DNA from: Faecalicatena fissicatena
GTDB lineage: Bacteria; Bacillota; Clostridia; Lachnospirales; Lachnospiraceae
NCBI GenBank assembly: GCA_001028025.1
Contig: LDAQ01000013.1
Location: forward strand, 1-36,069
Direction: 5' to 3'
Length of the DNA: 36,069 nt
Shown one piece after another: positions 1 to 8,237 of this stretch. A program made the position numbers and the translations under genes. Within the stretch, counting starts at the first letter, position 1; each line of letters starts with the position of its first letter. The notes under the pieces are model-generated. The model was not told where the DNA came from. It worked only from the letters and a program-made list of their open reading frames with translations, and ran no database searches.

Positions 1-33
1 ATAAAACTGCGGAAACTCAAGCAAAGTTCGCAA

Positions 34-62
34 TTGACGAAATATAGGGGATAAGCTATTAT
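34..62 (+). promoter_or_regulatory. Sigma-A type promoter for the polytopic membrane protein
   Basis: A -35 TTGACG (34-39) and a -10 TATTAT (57-62) are separated by exactly 17 bp. Transcription would start near 69, about 50 bases before the first large gene. The 33 bases to the left hold no recognisable gene end. Confidence 0.6.
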
Positions 63-96
63 GTCTTTAGGTTTATTTAAAGAGGAGTAATCTGAA

Positions 97-120
97 ATGA
101 AGGAGAAGATGAGAAATTGA
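97..120 (+). other. Possible 7-codon leader ORF coupled to the next gene
   Basis: AGAGGAG at 81-87 sits nine bases before an ATG at 97 that opens a seven-codon reading frame (MKEKMRN). Its TGA (118-120) overlaps the ATG of the membrane-protein gene as TGATG. The arrangement would allow coupled re-initiation. It could equally be chance, since AAGGAG at 100-105 may serve the main gene directly. Confidence 0.25.
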
Positions 121-2084
121 TGAAAATGAAGGAAAAGGGCGGGCTTGCAGAAAGAGTGTATCAGCTTCGCTACCTGGCAGCGGCAGTCATACTGTTTTGC
201 TGTGTCTTGTTTGAAATAAGCGGGTCTTCTATTGGATTCTGGTCTGTGCTGCTCGACGGAACATATGAAAACAGTGCCCAGGATAACAGTGGTGATCTTC
301 TGGGCAGCAGCCGGAGTATCAGGACGGATGAGTGGGCAGTCAGTACGCCTATGGCTTTTTCACAGGAGTACAATCATACGGGAGAATATCCATATTTTTC
401 TGATACAATAAGAGGTGACAGTACAGATGCTTTTATTGTCTATGGGCAGCCGGTGAGGTCATGGGAAGTCATTTTCCGGCCGTTTCAAATCGGTTATCTT
501 TTTTTAGGGCCTTCACGTGGGCTGTCGTTTTTCTGGTGTGCCCGGATGCTGGCCTTATTCTTGGTATCGCTGGAATTTGGCATGTATCTGACTAAAAAGA
601 AAAAAATGCTGTCTGTGATCTATTCGGTGCTAGTCAGCTGTTCTCCTGTTGTCGCATGGTGGTTTGCGATTAACGGGCTGGTGGAGATGCTGGTGTTTGG
701 TCAGCTGGCGGTTCTTATGTTTGTCTGGTGGATGCGTACGGAATCCCTGTGGAAAAAGGTGCTGCTGTCGGCAGGGATTGCATGGTGCGGGATATCATAT
801 ATTCTTGTGTTTTATCCTTCCTGGCAGATACCGCTTGGCTATGCTTACCTGTTCCTGCTGATTGGTATTATTCTGCGGGAGAGGAAGAATGTAACATGGA
901 AAAAAGGCCCGATTATTTTGAGCGCGGGGGTCCTCTTCGTATTGATGGCAGGAGTTCTGGGTTTGATTTTCCTGAAGTCCGCAGACACTATAAAGCTGGT
1001 GCTGAATACATCCTATCCCGGCGACAGGTCATTTGTTGGAGGCGCTTCTCTGCTGAGGATGTTCAGCTGGGCAGGCGGTTTGTTTTTCCCATCTATTGAT
1101 CCGGGGCTCGGCATTTCTAATGTTTGTGAAGAAGCGCAGTTTTTTTCCTTCTTCCCGTTGGGGGTTATACTTGGGACTATCCAGCTGGTGAAGAGCAAAA
1201 AGAAGGATCCGCTGTTGATTACAATGACGGCAGGGACTTGTTTTCTTGCCCTGTATAGTGCGTTCCCATGGCCGCCGCTGCTTGCCAAAGTGACGCTTCT
1301 GAGTATGTGTCAGGGGAGAAGGGTGCTGGTAGGAGTTGGATTTCTCAGTATATTGCTGATTATTTATCTTATTTCAGAATGCACTGTAAATTATAAAAGC
1401 AGAACTGCCGTTGTTATTTCTTCTGTTACAGGAGTGGCACTGGCGGGGATATGTTTTATAAATTATACACAGTTTATGGGGAAGAAGAAGGCTCTTTTAT
1501 TGGCTGCAGTTATTGCTGCAGGTGCGATTCTAATCTTTGTGGCTATGAAGTGGAAAAGATATGCGGGCCTTGCCTGCTACGCGCTGATTATTTCGTTTGT
1601 CAGCGGAATGATGGTGAATCCGGTACATCAGGGAGCGGAGTCTGTCTATTCCAGTAAACTGACTCAGGCCATAAAGGAAGAGACGGAAGCGGATCAGGGA
1701 GAAGGATTGTGGATGGTGGAAGGCCTGAGCTTCCCATATCTGAATCTGCCAATAACAGTGGGGGCGCCAACGATTAATACAACGAATGTATATCCGAATC
1801 TGGATCGGTGGGAGCAGTTTGACCCTGACAAAAAAGATTTCAGTAAATATAACCGTTATGCCCATATTGTTATTAATATCGTGGATGATTCCTCACAGGA
1901 ACCTGTATTTTCAAATCCTTATGATGATCAGTTGATCGTGAACCTGAAGCCGGAACAGCTGGAGACTCTGGAAGTGAAGCATATTATGTCGGATAAAGAT
2001 CTGAGTGGATTCAGTTCAGAGGATATTCAGTTCAACGAGACGGAAAAAATTGGAAGATTCTATCTGTATAACGTAGTATATTAA
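120..2084 (+). CDS. Large polytopic membrane protein, putative glycan-related (GT-C/YfhO-like)
   Basis: A 654-residue protein with a short basic N-terminus and roughly a dozen hydrophobic segments between residues 17 and about 500, followed by a soluble C-terminal domain of about 150 residues. The first extracytoplasmic loop carries RTDEW (68-72) followed by STPMAFSQ, a loop pattern typical of big bacterial membrane proteins related to GT-C glycosyltransferases and YfhO-like proteins. Those proteins act on lipid-linked sugars or teichoic/exopolysaccharide decoration outside the membrane. The specific reaction cannot be read from the sequence. I chose ATG 120; TTG 117 directly before it has slightly better spacing to AAGGAG, and ATG 126 is a third option. 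Its own promoter lies at 34-62. The convergent glycosyltransferase across the terminator supports a surface-polymer role, by inference only. Confidence 0.6.
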   Translation: MKMKEKGGLAERVYQLRYLAAAVILFCCVLFEISGSSIGFWSVLLDGTYENSAQDNSGDLLGSSRSIRTDEWAVSTPMAFSQEYNHTGEYPYFSDTIRGDSTDAFIVYGQPVRSWEVIFRPFQIGYLFLGPSRGLSFFWCARMLALFLVSLEFGMYLTKKKKMLSVIYSVLVSCSPVVAWWFAINGLVEMLVFGQLAVLMFVWWMRTESLWKKVLLSAGIAWCGISYILVFYPSWQIPLGYAYLFLLIGIILRERKNVTWKKGPIILSAGVLFVLMAGVLGLIFLKSADTIKLVLNTSYPGDRSFVGGASLLRMFSWAGGLFFPSIDPGLGISNVCEEAQFFSFFPLGVILGTIQLVKSKKKDPLLITMTAGTCFLALYSAFPWPPLLAKVTLLSMCQGRRVLVGVGFLSILLIIYLISECTVNYKSRTAVVISSVTGVALAGICFINYTQFMGKKKALLLAAVIAAGAILIFVAMKWKRYAGLACYALIISFVSGMMVNPVHQGAESVYSSKLTQAIKEETEADQGEGLWMVEGLSFPYLNLPITVGAPTINTTNVYPNLDRWEQFDPDKKDFSKYNRYAHIVINIVDDSSQEPVFSNPYDDQLIVNLKPEQLETLEVKHIMSDKDLSGFSSEDIQFNETEKIGRFYLYNVVY

Positions 2085-2093
2085 GACAGAAAA

Positions 2094-2133
2094 CGGCCGG
2101 AGACAGAGGTGTTTATTGCCTCGTCTCCGGCCG
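2094..2133. terminator. Bidirectional intrinsic terminator
   Basis: An 11-bp GC-rich stem, CGGCCGGAGAC (2094-2104) with GTCTCCGGCCG (2123-2133), is extended inward by GAGG/CCTC around a T-rich loop. It lies between convergent genes. The run AAAA at 2090-2093 gives a U-tract for the leftward transcript; the rightward side has only a weak T stretch. Confidence 0.75.
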
Positions 2134-2167
2134 CAGTGCTTTCATCTGTATAATGTTTGCCAGCGAA

Positions 2168-3136
2168 TTATTGAACTGTCTGCCTGCTATCGGCATCATG
2201 GTCTAACGTCTGGTCATACCGGTGCTGACAGGCAATCAGCCGTATTTCAAAATTCTGCCGCTCCTGATGCACAATAGAGGACAGGATGAGTCCGGCAAAG
2301 AACGAAATGATTGCGGTCAGGTAAACAAAGCCGCATACGATCAGTGTCGGAAAATTCGGCACCAAACCGGTTCGTGCATAGGTTATAAGGACCGGAATGA
2401 TGAAAATGGTGCTGACAATTGTCAGAAGAAGCGCGAATGCGGAGAAGAATCCCAGCGGCTTGTAGCTTCTGTAAAGTCTTGCTATTGTACGGAGAACCTT
2501 CATACCATCACTGTAGGTGTTCAGTTTAGACTCGCTGCCTTCGGGCCTGTCCCTGTATTCGATCACGACATTTTCCACACGCATGTTTTTATCTACTGCG
2601 TGGATACTCATCTCGGTTTCAATCTCAAATCCTTTTGAAAGCACCGGAAAGGTTTTTACAAAATTGTAGCTGAAAGCGCGGTATCCGGTCATAATATCTT
2701 TGATATCGTTCTTGAACAGCAGGTTGATTGATTTGCGGACCAGCGAATTGCCGAAATTGTGGAAAGGCCGTTTGTTTTCTGTAAAATAGGTGGAGGAGAG
2801 CCTGTCGCCAACCACCATATCGGCGTTGCGCTCCAGAACCTTGTTCACCATCTCACGCCCGAATTCAGCAGGATATGTGTCGTCACCGTCTACCATCAAA
2901 TATGCCTGTGCATCAATTTCGCGGAACATACGGCGGATAACGTTTCCCTTGCCCTGCTGGTACTCATGGCGGACAACAGCACCGGCTTCCTTCGCCAATA
3001 CGACCGTATCGTCTGAAGAATTGTTATCGTATACATATATTGTTGCCTCGGGTAGGGCGGCCTTCCAGTCGGTAACTACCTTGGTGATGGTTTTACCTTC
3101 GTTATAACACGGAATTAAAACTGCGATTTTATCCAT
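2168..3136 (-). CDS. Family 2 glycosyltransferase (DPM1-like) with C-terminal membrane anchor
   Basis: A 322-residue GT2 enzyme. The N-terminal GT-A fold shows LIPCYNEGKTI (7-17), the nucleotide-contact region VYDNNSSDDT (35-44), and the metal-binding acidic motif VDGDDTYP (82-89). The catalytic domain continues to about residue 215. Two strong hydrophobic segments follow (about 230-255 and 263-290), a layout typical of polyprenyl-phosphate sugar transferases that charge undecaprenyl phosphate at the cytoplasmic face of the membrane. The product is therefore probably a lipid-linked monosaccharide used to decorate a surface polymer. Substrate sugar is unknown. ATG 3136 is preceded by AGGGGGATT. 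It faces the polytopic membrane protein; a GT2 plus a polytopic GT-C-like protein would make a plausible pair for extracytoplasmic sugar addition, which is inference. Confidence 0.85.
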   Translation of the reverse strand: MDKIAVLIPCYNEGKTITKVVTDWKAALPEATIYVYDNNSSDDTVVLAKEAGAVVRHEYQQGKGNVIRRMFREIDAQAYLMVDGDDTYPAEFGREMVNKVLERNADMVVGDRLSSTYFTENKRPFHNFGNSLVRKSINLLFKNDIKDIMTGYRAFSYNFVKTFPVLSKGFEIETEMSIHAVDKNMRVENVVIEYRDRPEGSESKLNTYSDGMKVLRTIARLYRSYKPLGFFSAFALLLTIVSTIFIIPVLITYARTGLVPNFPTLIVCGFVYLTAIISFFAGLILSSIVHQERQNFEIRLIACQHRYDQTLDHDADSRQTVQ

Positions 3137-3179
3137 AATATGTTAATCCCCCTAATTCATTTGTAAAATCACTGATTTT

Positions 3180-3208
3180 ATACTACACTATTGATTTATC
3201 TTATGCAA
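3180..3208 (-). promoter_or_regulatory. Promoter for the GT2 gene
   Basis: On the minus strand, TTGCAT (3208-3203) is followed after 17 bp by TAGTAT (3185-3180), about 45 bases ahead of the GT2 start codon. TATAAA overlaps just downstream and could act as an alternative -10. Confidence 0.45.
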
Positions 3209-3251
3209 GGATAATTCATAATCTTAATGTAATGCGAGGAGAAAAAATGGG

Positions 3252-3301
3252 GTTACTGTTCACAGGCAATGTCAATTAGTAAAGAGGGTATGAACAGTAA
3301 C
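3252..3301. repeat. 11-bp perfect inverted repeat in the divergent intergenic region
   Basis: GTTACTGTTCA (3252-3262) and TGAACAGTAAC (3291-3301) are exact reverse complements separated by 28 bases. Read on the minus strand the second arm is followed by CCCCATTTTTT, so it could end leftward transcripts upstream of the GT2 promoter. It could also be a small dispersed palindromic repeat. Confidence 0.5.
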
Positions 3302-3335
3302 AAAAAGGGTACTAAATATAAAATAACCATAGCGG

Positions 3336-3364
3336 TTGAAAAAAATGCCTGTCACTTTTATAAT
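3336..3364 (+). promoter_or_regulatory. Promoter for the LRR-VWA-MoxR unit
   Basis: TTGAAA (3336-3341) and TATAAT (3359-3364) with a 17-bp spacer, about 40 bases before the LRR gene. No other convincing promoter is seen before the next two genes, so it probably drives all three. Confidence 0.65.
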
Positions 3365-3405
3365 GAGGAAGTGGCAAATAGAAAAGAAGAGGTCAGAAGA
3401 GATTT

Positions 3406-4365
3406 ATGAAGTTTTATTACCGGGTAGAAAATCAGGCCATTGAAATTATCAGATGCTTTGGAAGTGATGTGAAGGTAGTTCTTCCGAAGAATATTGACGG
3501 CATGCCGGTGGAGAAGGTTGCGGCATATACATTTTCCGACCACAAAGACGAGGAGGAGCAGACGTTTCGGGTTTATGAGACAGAAGATCATGTTCTGTTC
3601 AGAGGAGAAGAGCGGCTTCTTGCCGGAATGGATGTGGAAGAGATTATATTTCCGGATACAGTCCGGGAAATCGGTAATTATATATTTTATGGATGCAAAA
3701 ATCTACGGAGGCTGGAATTCTCAGATGCACTGACGCAGATCGGCAGCGGAGCGTTTACTGGCTGCGGGAGACTGTCTTTTTTGAAAGTGCATATGAAAAA
3801 TGGCAGGAAGTCCTGCGTAAAAGAAATTTTAGGGGATCTGTGGCAGCGGATTGACGTTACGTTCTGCTACGGGCAGGAGGGCAGAAAAGCTGTTCTGGTA
3901 TTTCCGGAACACTATGAGGAGGCCGTCGAGAATACGCCGGCACGGATATTATTTACCCAGCATCACGGGTCGGGAAACAATTACAGACAGTGTTTTTATA
4001 ATAAAGAAATGGATTACCGCAAATACGACAGCCTTTTTTCGGTTGCAGCGGCCAGGGATAAGGCCGGGGTTCTGGCAGATATGGCATTGGGCCGGCTGGC
4101 TTTTCCCTATGCTCTGTCTGAAAACCACAAATTAGCCTATGAACATATGATGAAAGAAAGATATCAGGAAATAATAACATATCTAATGAAAGAAGAGCGT
4201 TTTGATAAAGTGAAATTATTTTCAGCACATTCTCTGTGGAATGCGGAAATGCTGGAATATGCGCTTGAGGCTGCTTCGAAAATGGGGAGAACGGAGATCC
4301 TCAGCTACCTGATGAACGAGAAGCAGAAGTCTTTCCCAAAGGAAAGAAAAATATTTAGACTTTGA
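3406..4365 (+). CDS. Leucine-rich-repeat (BspA-type) protein with helical C-terminus
   Basis: A 319-residue cytoplasmic protein without signal peptide. Residues 20-127 contain LRR_5 (BspA-like) units, clearest at 80-103 (IFPDTVREIGNYIFYGCKNL) and 104-127 (SDALTQIGSGAFTGC). Residues 130-190 form a mixed region. Residues 200-310 look all-helical and ankyrin-like (for example ALEAASKMGRTEILSYLM), which suggests a protein-interaction scaffold. No catalytic motif is visible. The start follows AGAAGAGGTCAGAAGAG with a promoter at 3336-3364. The stop lies 67 bases before the VWA-like gene, in the same direction, so the protein is probably part of the same MoxR/VWA chaperone-type unit, perhaps as client recogniser. 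That role is inferred from position. Confidence 0.7.
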   Translation: MKFYYRVENQAIEIIRCFGSDVKVVLPKNIDGMPVEKVAAYTFSDHKDEEEQTFRVYETEDHVLFRGEERLLAGMDVEEIIFPDTVREIGNYIFYGCKNLRRLEFSDALTQIGSGAFTGCGRLSFLKVHMKNGRKSCVKEILGDLWQRIDVTFCYGQEGRKAVLVFPEHYEEAVENTPARILFTQHHGSGNNYRQCFYNKEMDYRKYDSLFSVAAARDKAGVLADMALGRLAFPYALSENHKLAYEHMMKERYQEIITYLMKEERFDKVKLFSAHSLWNAEMLEYALEAASKMGRTEILSYLMNEKQKSFPKERKIFRL

Positions 4366-4432
4366 TACGTATAAGGTGCCGGGCTTTGAACGCCTGGAGA
4401 AAGCGATACAGATGAAAGGAGGGCGTTCTGTT

Positions 4433-5788
4433 ATGATTGAGTTAAACAGTGAGAAAAAAAGAGAGCTGGCGGTGCGCCTGGAATCGCTTGGGAATAAGAT
4501 CCTTTTTGCGGCAAGAGATGAACTTTATCTGGGAATGCGGTTTCTGGATGTGGCGCTGAGCAGTTTTTCATATCAGATGGATACCTCTGTCAGTCCTTTT
4601 GGAACGGATGGGAATTCCATATATTTTCACCCACAGTACCTGGGCGGGATGTACAGGGAGAACAGAATTCTGGTTAACCGGGGATATCTGCACATGGTTT
4701 TCCATTGTATTTTCAGACATATGGTCAAACGGGAGATGGATGACCGGTACTGGGATCTGAGCTGCGATATTGCTGCCGAGCATATGATAGATGGAAACCA
4801 TCACCGTTCAATCAGGTTTTCCAGGAGCCTTCTGAGGAGGGAGACCTATCGGAAACTGGAGGCAGAGGGGAAGGTGCTCAATGCAGAGCGGGTCTATGCG
4901 CTGCTTGCCGGCTGGGAACTTACGGATAAGGAATTAGAGCGCCTGGAGCAGGAATTTTATGTAGATGACCACAAGTACTGGGAGAATAAGTATCCCAGAC
5001 AAAAGCCTGATCCAAGTCTGCAGCAGAAGTGGCAGGATATCAATGAACGTATGGAAACGGATCTGGAGACATTTTCCAAAGAAGCATCTGAAAGATCGGG
5101 GGATCTGCTGGATCAGATAAAAATTGAGAACAGGGATCGATATAATTATAAGGCGTTTTTGAAGAAGTTTGCGGTGCTGAGGGAAGAAGTCGGGGTGGAT
5201 GCGGACAGTTTCGACTATTCTTTTTACAGTTACGGACTGCGGCTTTATGGAAATATGCCGTTGATCGAACCGCAGGAGACGAAGGAAGTTAAAAAGATCT
5301 CGGAGTTTGCAGTGGTGATTGATACTTCCATGTCCTGTTCCGGCAGCCTGGTGAGGAAGTTTCTGGAGGAGACATATTCGGTACTGAGCGAAGAGGACAG
5401 TTTTTTCAAAAAGGTTAATATCCATATCATCCAGTGCGATGAGAAGGTACACTCTGATACATGTATCACAAACGCCGGAGAACTGGCGGAATATATGGAA
5501 CAGCTTACGCTTTACGGAGAAGGAGGGACGGATTTCCGGCCGGCCTTTGCCTATGTGGACGAGCTGGTGGAAAACGGGAGTTTTGAAGACCTGCGGGGGA
5601 TCTTATATTTTACGGATGGGTACGGTATATATCCGCGGAAAATGCCTGCCTATAAGACGGCCTTTGTTTTTATGCAGGAGGATTACCGGGATACGGACGT
5701 ACCGCCGTGGGCAATCAAACTCACGCTGGACCGGGAAGATTTGGAAGAGAATACAGAATCTGGAGGACAGAGACAGACATGGACATAA
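4433..5788 (+). CDS. VWA-like / putative metallopeptidase protein (DUF2201 type)
   Basis: A 451-residue protein. The N-terminal part resembles the putative metallopeptidase domain of DUF2201 proteins: H87-MVF-H91 and H96 lie in a helix after VNRGYL, followed by DLSCDIAAEHM (108-118). A charged linker (160-235) leads to a C-terminal von Willebrand A-like domain with a MIDAS-type signature D297-T-S299-M-S301 and GGTDFRPAF about 80 residues later. Such proteins partner with MoxR AAA+ ATPases, as encoded next door, in metal-dependent maturation or remodelling of other proteins. ATG 4433 was chosen because AAAGGAGGG (4415-4423) lies nine bases upstream; an in-frame GTG at 4376 has no such site. 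The stop overlaps the next start by 10 bases, indicating translational coupling. Confidence 0.8.
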   Translation: MIELNSEKKRELAVRLESLGNKILFAARDELYLGMRFLDVALSSFSYQMDTSVSPFGTDGNSIYFHPQYLGGMYRENRILVNRGYLHMVFHCIFRHMVKREMDDRYWDLSCDIAAEHMIDGNHHRSIRFSRSLLRRETYRKLEAEGKVLNAERVYALLAGWELTDKELERLEQEFYVDDHKYWENKYPRQKPDPSLQQKWQDINERMETDLETFSKEASERSGDLLDQIKIENRDRYNYKAFLKKFAVLREEVGVDADSFDYSFYSYGLRLYGNMPLIEPQETKEVKKISEFAVVIDTSMSCSGSLVRKFLEETYSVLSEEDSFFKKVNIHIIQCDEKVHSDTCITNAGELAEYMEQLTLYGEGGTDFRPAFAYVDELVENGSFEDLRGILYFTDGYGIYPRKMPAYKTAFVFMQEDYRDTDVPPWAIKLTLDREDLEENTESGGQRQTWT

Positions 5789-7275
5789 AAAGGGCAAAAC
5801 AGGAAATAAAGGATTCCATAGAAGCGTATCTGGCAAAGGATGAGTTTGGGGAATACAGGATTCCCGCCATCCGTCAGCGGCCGGTTCTGCTGATGGGGCC
5901 TCCCGGCATTGGGAAGACCCAGATTATGGAGCAGATTGCGAAGGAGTGCCAGATCGGGCTGGTGGCCTATACCATCACCCATCATACGAGACAGAGTGCG
6001 GTTGGGCTTCCCTTTATCAAGGAGAAGACATATGGGGGCAAAAATTATTCGGTAACCGAGTATACAATGAGCGAGATTATCGCGTCAGTATATGAGAAGA
6101 TTGAGCAGACCGGGATTGCAGAAGGGATTCTCTTTATCGATGAAATCAACTGTGTGTCGGAGACACTGGCACCCACGATGCTTCAGTTTTTGCAGGGCAA
6201 GACCTTCGGCAATCAGAAGGTGCCGGAAGGCTGGATTATTGTAGGTGCGGGAAATCCGCCGGAATATAACAAGTCTGTCCGGGATTTTGATGTGGTGACA
6301 CTGGACAGAATCAAAAAGATAGATGTGGAAGAAAATTATGAAGTGTGGAAGGAGTATGCCTATAAACAGGGGATACATCCGGCCGTGATTTCTTATCTGG
6401 AGCTGAGAAAAGAGAATTTTTACCGCATAGAGACAACGGTGGACGGTAAATATTTTGCAACGGCCCGCGGCTGGGAAGATCTTTCACAGCTGATCCTGGT
6501 ATACGAAAGCCTGCATAAAACCGTGGACAGAGATGTCGTGTACCAGTATATCCAGCACCGCATGATTTCCAAGGATTTTGCAAATTATCTGGAACTGTAC
6601 TACAAATATAAGCAGGATTACGGTGTGGAAGATATTCTGGCAGGAAGCTGGAGTACCAAAACTTTGCAGAAGATCAAAGCAGCTCCGTTTGATGAACATC
6701 TGAGTATTGTCAGTCTGCTGAATGGAAAACTCTGCGAAATGTTTACCGAATGCTATATGACAGATGCATATGTGACAAAACTCTACGAATATCTGATCTA
6801 TTACAGGGAAAACCAGGTGACTTCCATGGTGGATGATATCTGGCATCTGGCGGAAAAAGATCTGGAAGAACAGCTGCAGACTGAGCTTTTGACCCGCCGG
6901 GAAGAACTGGTTTTAAAGCGTGTCATCGCAGCGCTTGAGCGATTTGCAATAAGCATCAAAGGGGAACTGTTTATCGGGGACGGCGTATTCGACGAAGTAA
7001 AGGCACTGTTTGAAAAGGAAGTGGACAAACGGGAAGATCAGATAGCCTATACCTCGGAGACTCTTCAGCACGCCTTCAATTTCCTGGAAGATGCATTTGG
7101 AGAGAGCCAGGAGATGGTTGCTTTCATTACAGAACTGAATGCGAATTATTATAGCGTCTGGTTTATCAAAGAGAATGGAAGCGACAGTTATTTCCGGTAC
7201 AATAAAGGACTGCTGTTCGACGAACGGCAGCAGGACATCGTGCGACAGATGGACGACGTGGAAGGTCTTTTATAG
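5779..7275 (+). CDS. MoxR-family AAA+ ATPase
   Basis: A 498-residue ATPase. Walker A is GPPGIGKT (40-47), Walker B is GILFIDEIN (116-124), and the sensor-1 asparagine is N159 in VGAGNPPEYN. The helical lid and a long C-terminal region (about 250-498), rich in charged helices, follow. MoxR proteins form hexameric rings that use ATP to remodel or insert cofactors into partner proteins, typically together with a VWA protein, which is exactly the upstream neighbour. ATG 5779 follows GGAGG at 5762-5766 and overlaps the previous gene's end. The C-terminal extension makes it longer than typical MoxR proteins of 300-350 residues and may bind the LRR or VWA partner. The stop TAG is immediately followed by the GGGGTC palindromic repeat. 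Confidence 0.85.
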   Translation: MDIKRAKQEIKDSIEAYLAKDEFGEYRIPAIRQRPVLLMGPPGIGKTQIMEQIAKECQIGLVAYTITHHTRQSAVGLPFIKEKTYGGKNYSVTEYTMSEIIASVYEKIEQTGIAEGILFIDEINCVSETLAPTMLQFLQGKTFGNQKVPEGWIIVGAGNPPEYNKSVRDFDVVTLDRIKKIDVEENYEVWKEYAYKQGIHPAVISYLELRKENFYRIETTVDGKYFATARGWEDLSQLILVYESLHKTVDRDVVYQYIQHRMISKDFANYLELYYKYKQDYGVEDILAGSWSTKTLQKIKAAPFDEHLSIVSLLNGKLCEMFTECYMTDAYVTKLYEYLIYYRENQVTSMVDDIWHLAEKDLEEQLQTELLTRREELVLKRVIAALERFAISIKGELFIGDGVFDEVKALFEKEVDKREDQIAYTSETLQHAFNFLEDAFGESQEMVAFITELNANYYSVWFIKENGSDSYFRYNKGLLFDERQQDIVRQMDDVEGLL

Positions 7276-7309
7276 GGGTCAGACCCCTTTGCGGTCCATT
7301 TTCAGAATA
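7275..7309. repeat. Copy 1 of a GGGGTCAGACCCC repeat unit
   Basis: GGGGTCAGACCCC, then TTTGCGGTCC, one variable base and TTTTCAGAATA, begins on the last base of the MoxR stop codon. A second copy occurs at 11735-11769 with only the palindrome centre (A/T) and one other base (A/G) changed. The palindrome followed by TTT could form a small terminator. Confidence 0.75.
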
Positions 7310-7337
7310 GTTTTACAATTTGATAAGGAGAAGTATT

Positions 7338-8219
7338 ATGATAAAAGTTATTGCATCCGATATGGATGGTACGCTGCTGAATGATAATCACCAATTGGAG
7401 CCGGAGACGCTGGCGGCGGTGCGCCGGGCATGCGGCGCAGGTATACGGTTTATGCTTGCAACGGGAAGAAATTTTCAGGGGGCTATGGAAGAAATCAAGG
7501 ACGCTGACCTCATCTGTGACTACATACTGGGGAGCGGTGCAGAAGTGCGTAATCCGGATAAGGAAGTGGTGTATACGGCACCCATGGACATGGAATTGTG
7601 CAGTGAGGTCTACGAGGTGCTGCAGAAATACCCGGTATCGCTTGTCTTCTGTACGGATGATTATGATTACAGGATTGGAACCGAAGAGGAGATTGAGGAA
7701 AGTTTTATCCGGCAGCTCAAGGTGTTCCATCTTGATAAGGATATCGATGAAAAGCGGGCCAAAAATGATCCGCTGTATCAGCGTGTGAAGCAGATGACAA
7801 AGACGATTTCGGAGTTTGATGAACTTAAGGACGCGGGAGTGCCGGTCTATAAAATATTTCTGTATTCAGGAGACATCTCGATGTTGGGGAGGATACGTTC
7901 TGAGCTGGAAAAGAATCCGGATATTGCGGTGGCTGCCTCTTTTGAGACGAATCTGGAAATTACAGATGTGAAAGCGCAGAAGGGTCCTGTGCTCAAACAG
8001 TATATCGAATCGCTTGGATATACGATGGATGAAGTTATGGTGCTGGGAGACAGCATGAATGATTATTCCATGCTGTCCATGGATTTTTGCGCCACTGTGG
8101 CGATGGAAAATGCAATGCCGGAGGTAAAGTCTGTGGCCGGATATGTGACGAAGTCGAACGAAGAGCTGGGTGTTGCGTATGCAATTGATAAGCTTTTGGA
8201 ACAATATGGGAAGATGTGA
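7338..8219 (+). CDS. Cof-type HAD-superfamily phosphatase
   Basis: A 293-residue HAD hydrolase of the Cof/IIB group. Motif I is ASDMDGTLLND with D8 as nucleophile and D10 as acid. Motif II is LATG near residue 40, the conserved lysine lies in KAQKGPVLKQY, and motif III is GDSMNDYSML. The substituted cap domain fills about residues 85-195. Family members dephosphorylate sugar phosphates, FMN or similar small phosphates in the cytoplasm; the substrate cannot be told from sequence. ATG 7338 follows AAGGAG with seven bases spacing, in preference to an upstream in-frame start. It stands alone between the MoxR unit and the convergent kinase gene, only 18 bases from the latter's stop. Confidence 0.9.
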   Translation: MIKVIASDMDGTLLNDNHQLEPETLAAVRRACGAGIRFMLATGRNFQGAMEEIKDADLICDYILGSGAEVRNPDKEVVYTAPMDMELCSEVYEVLQKYPVSLVFCTDDYDYRIGTEEEIEESFIRQLKVFHLDKDIDEKRAKNDPLYQRVKQMTKTISEFDELKDAGVPVYKIFLYSGDISMLGRIRSELEKNPDIAVAASFETNLEITDVKAQKGPVLKQYIESLGYTMDEVMVLGDSMNDYSMLSMDFCATVAMENAMPEVKSVAGYVTKSNEELGVAYAIDKLLEQYGKM

Positions 8220-8237
8220 CCGTGCTCACACAGTCCC

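Noticed and set aside
4376..4432. N-terminal extension of the VWA-like protein from GTG 4376
   Set aside because: The extension would include the AAAGGAGGG ribosome site of the ATG at 4433 and lacks one of its own.
4934..5452. 172-codon antisense frame
   Set aside because: It mirrors the VWA-like gene and has no ribosome site or known motif.
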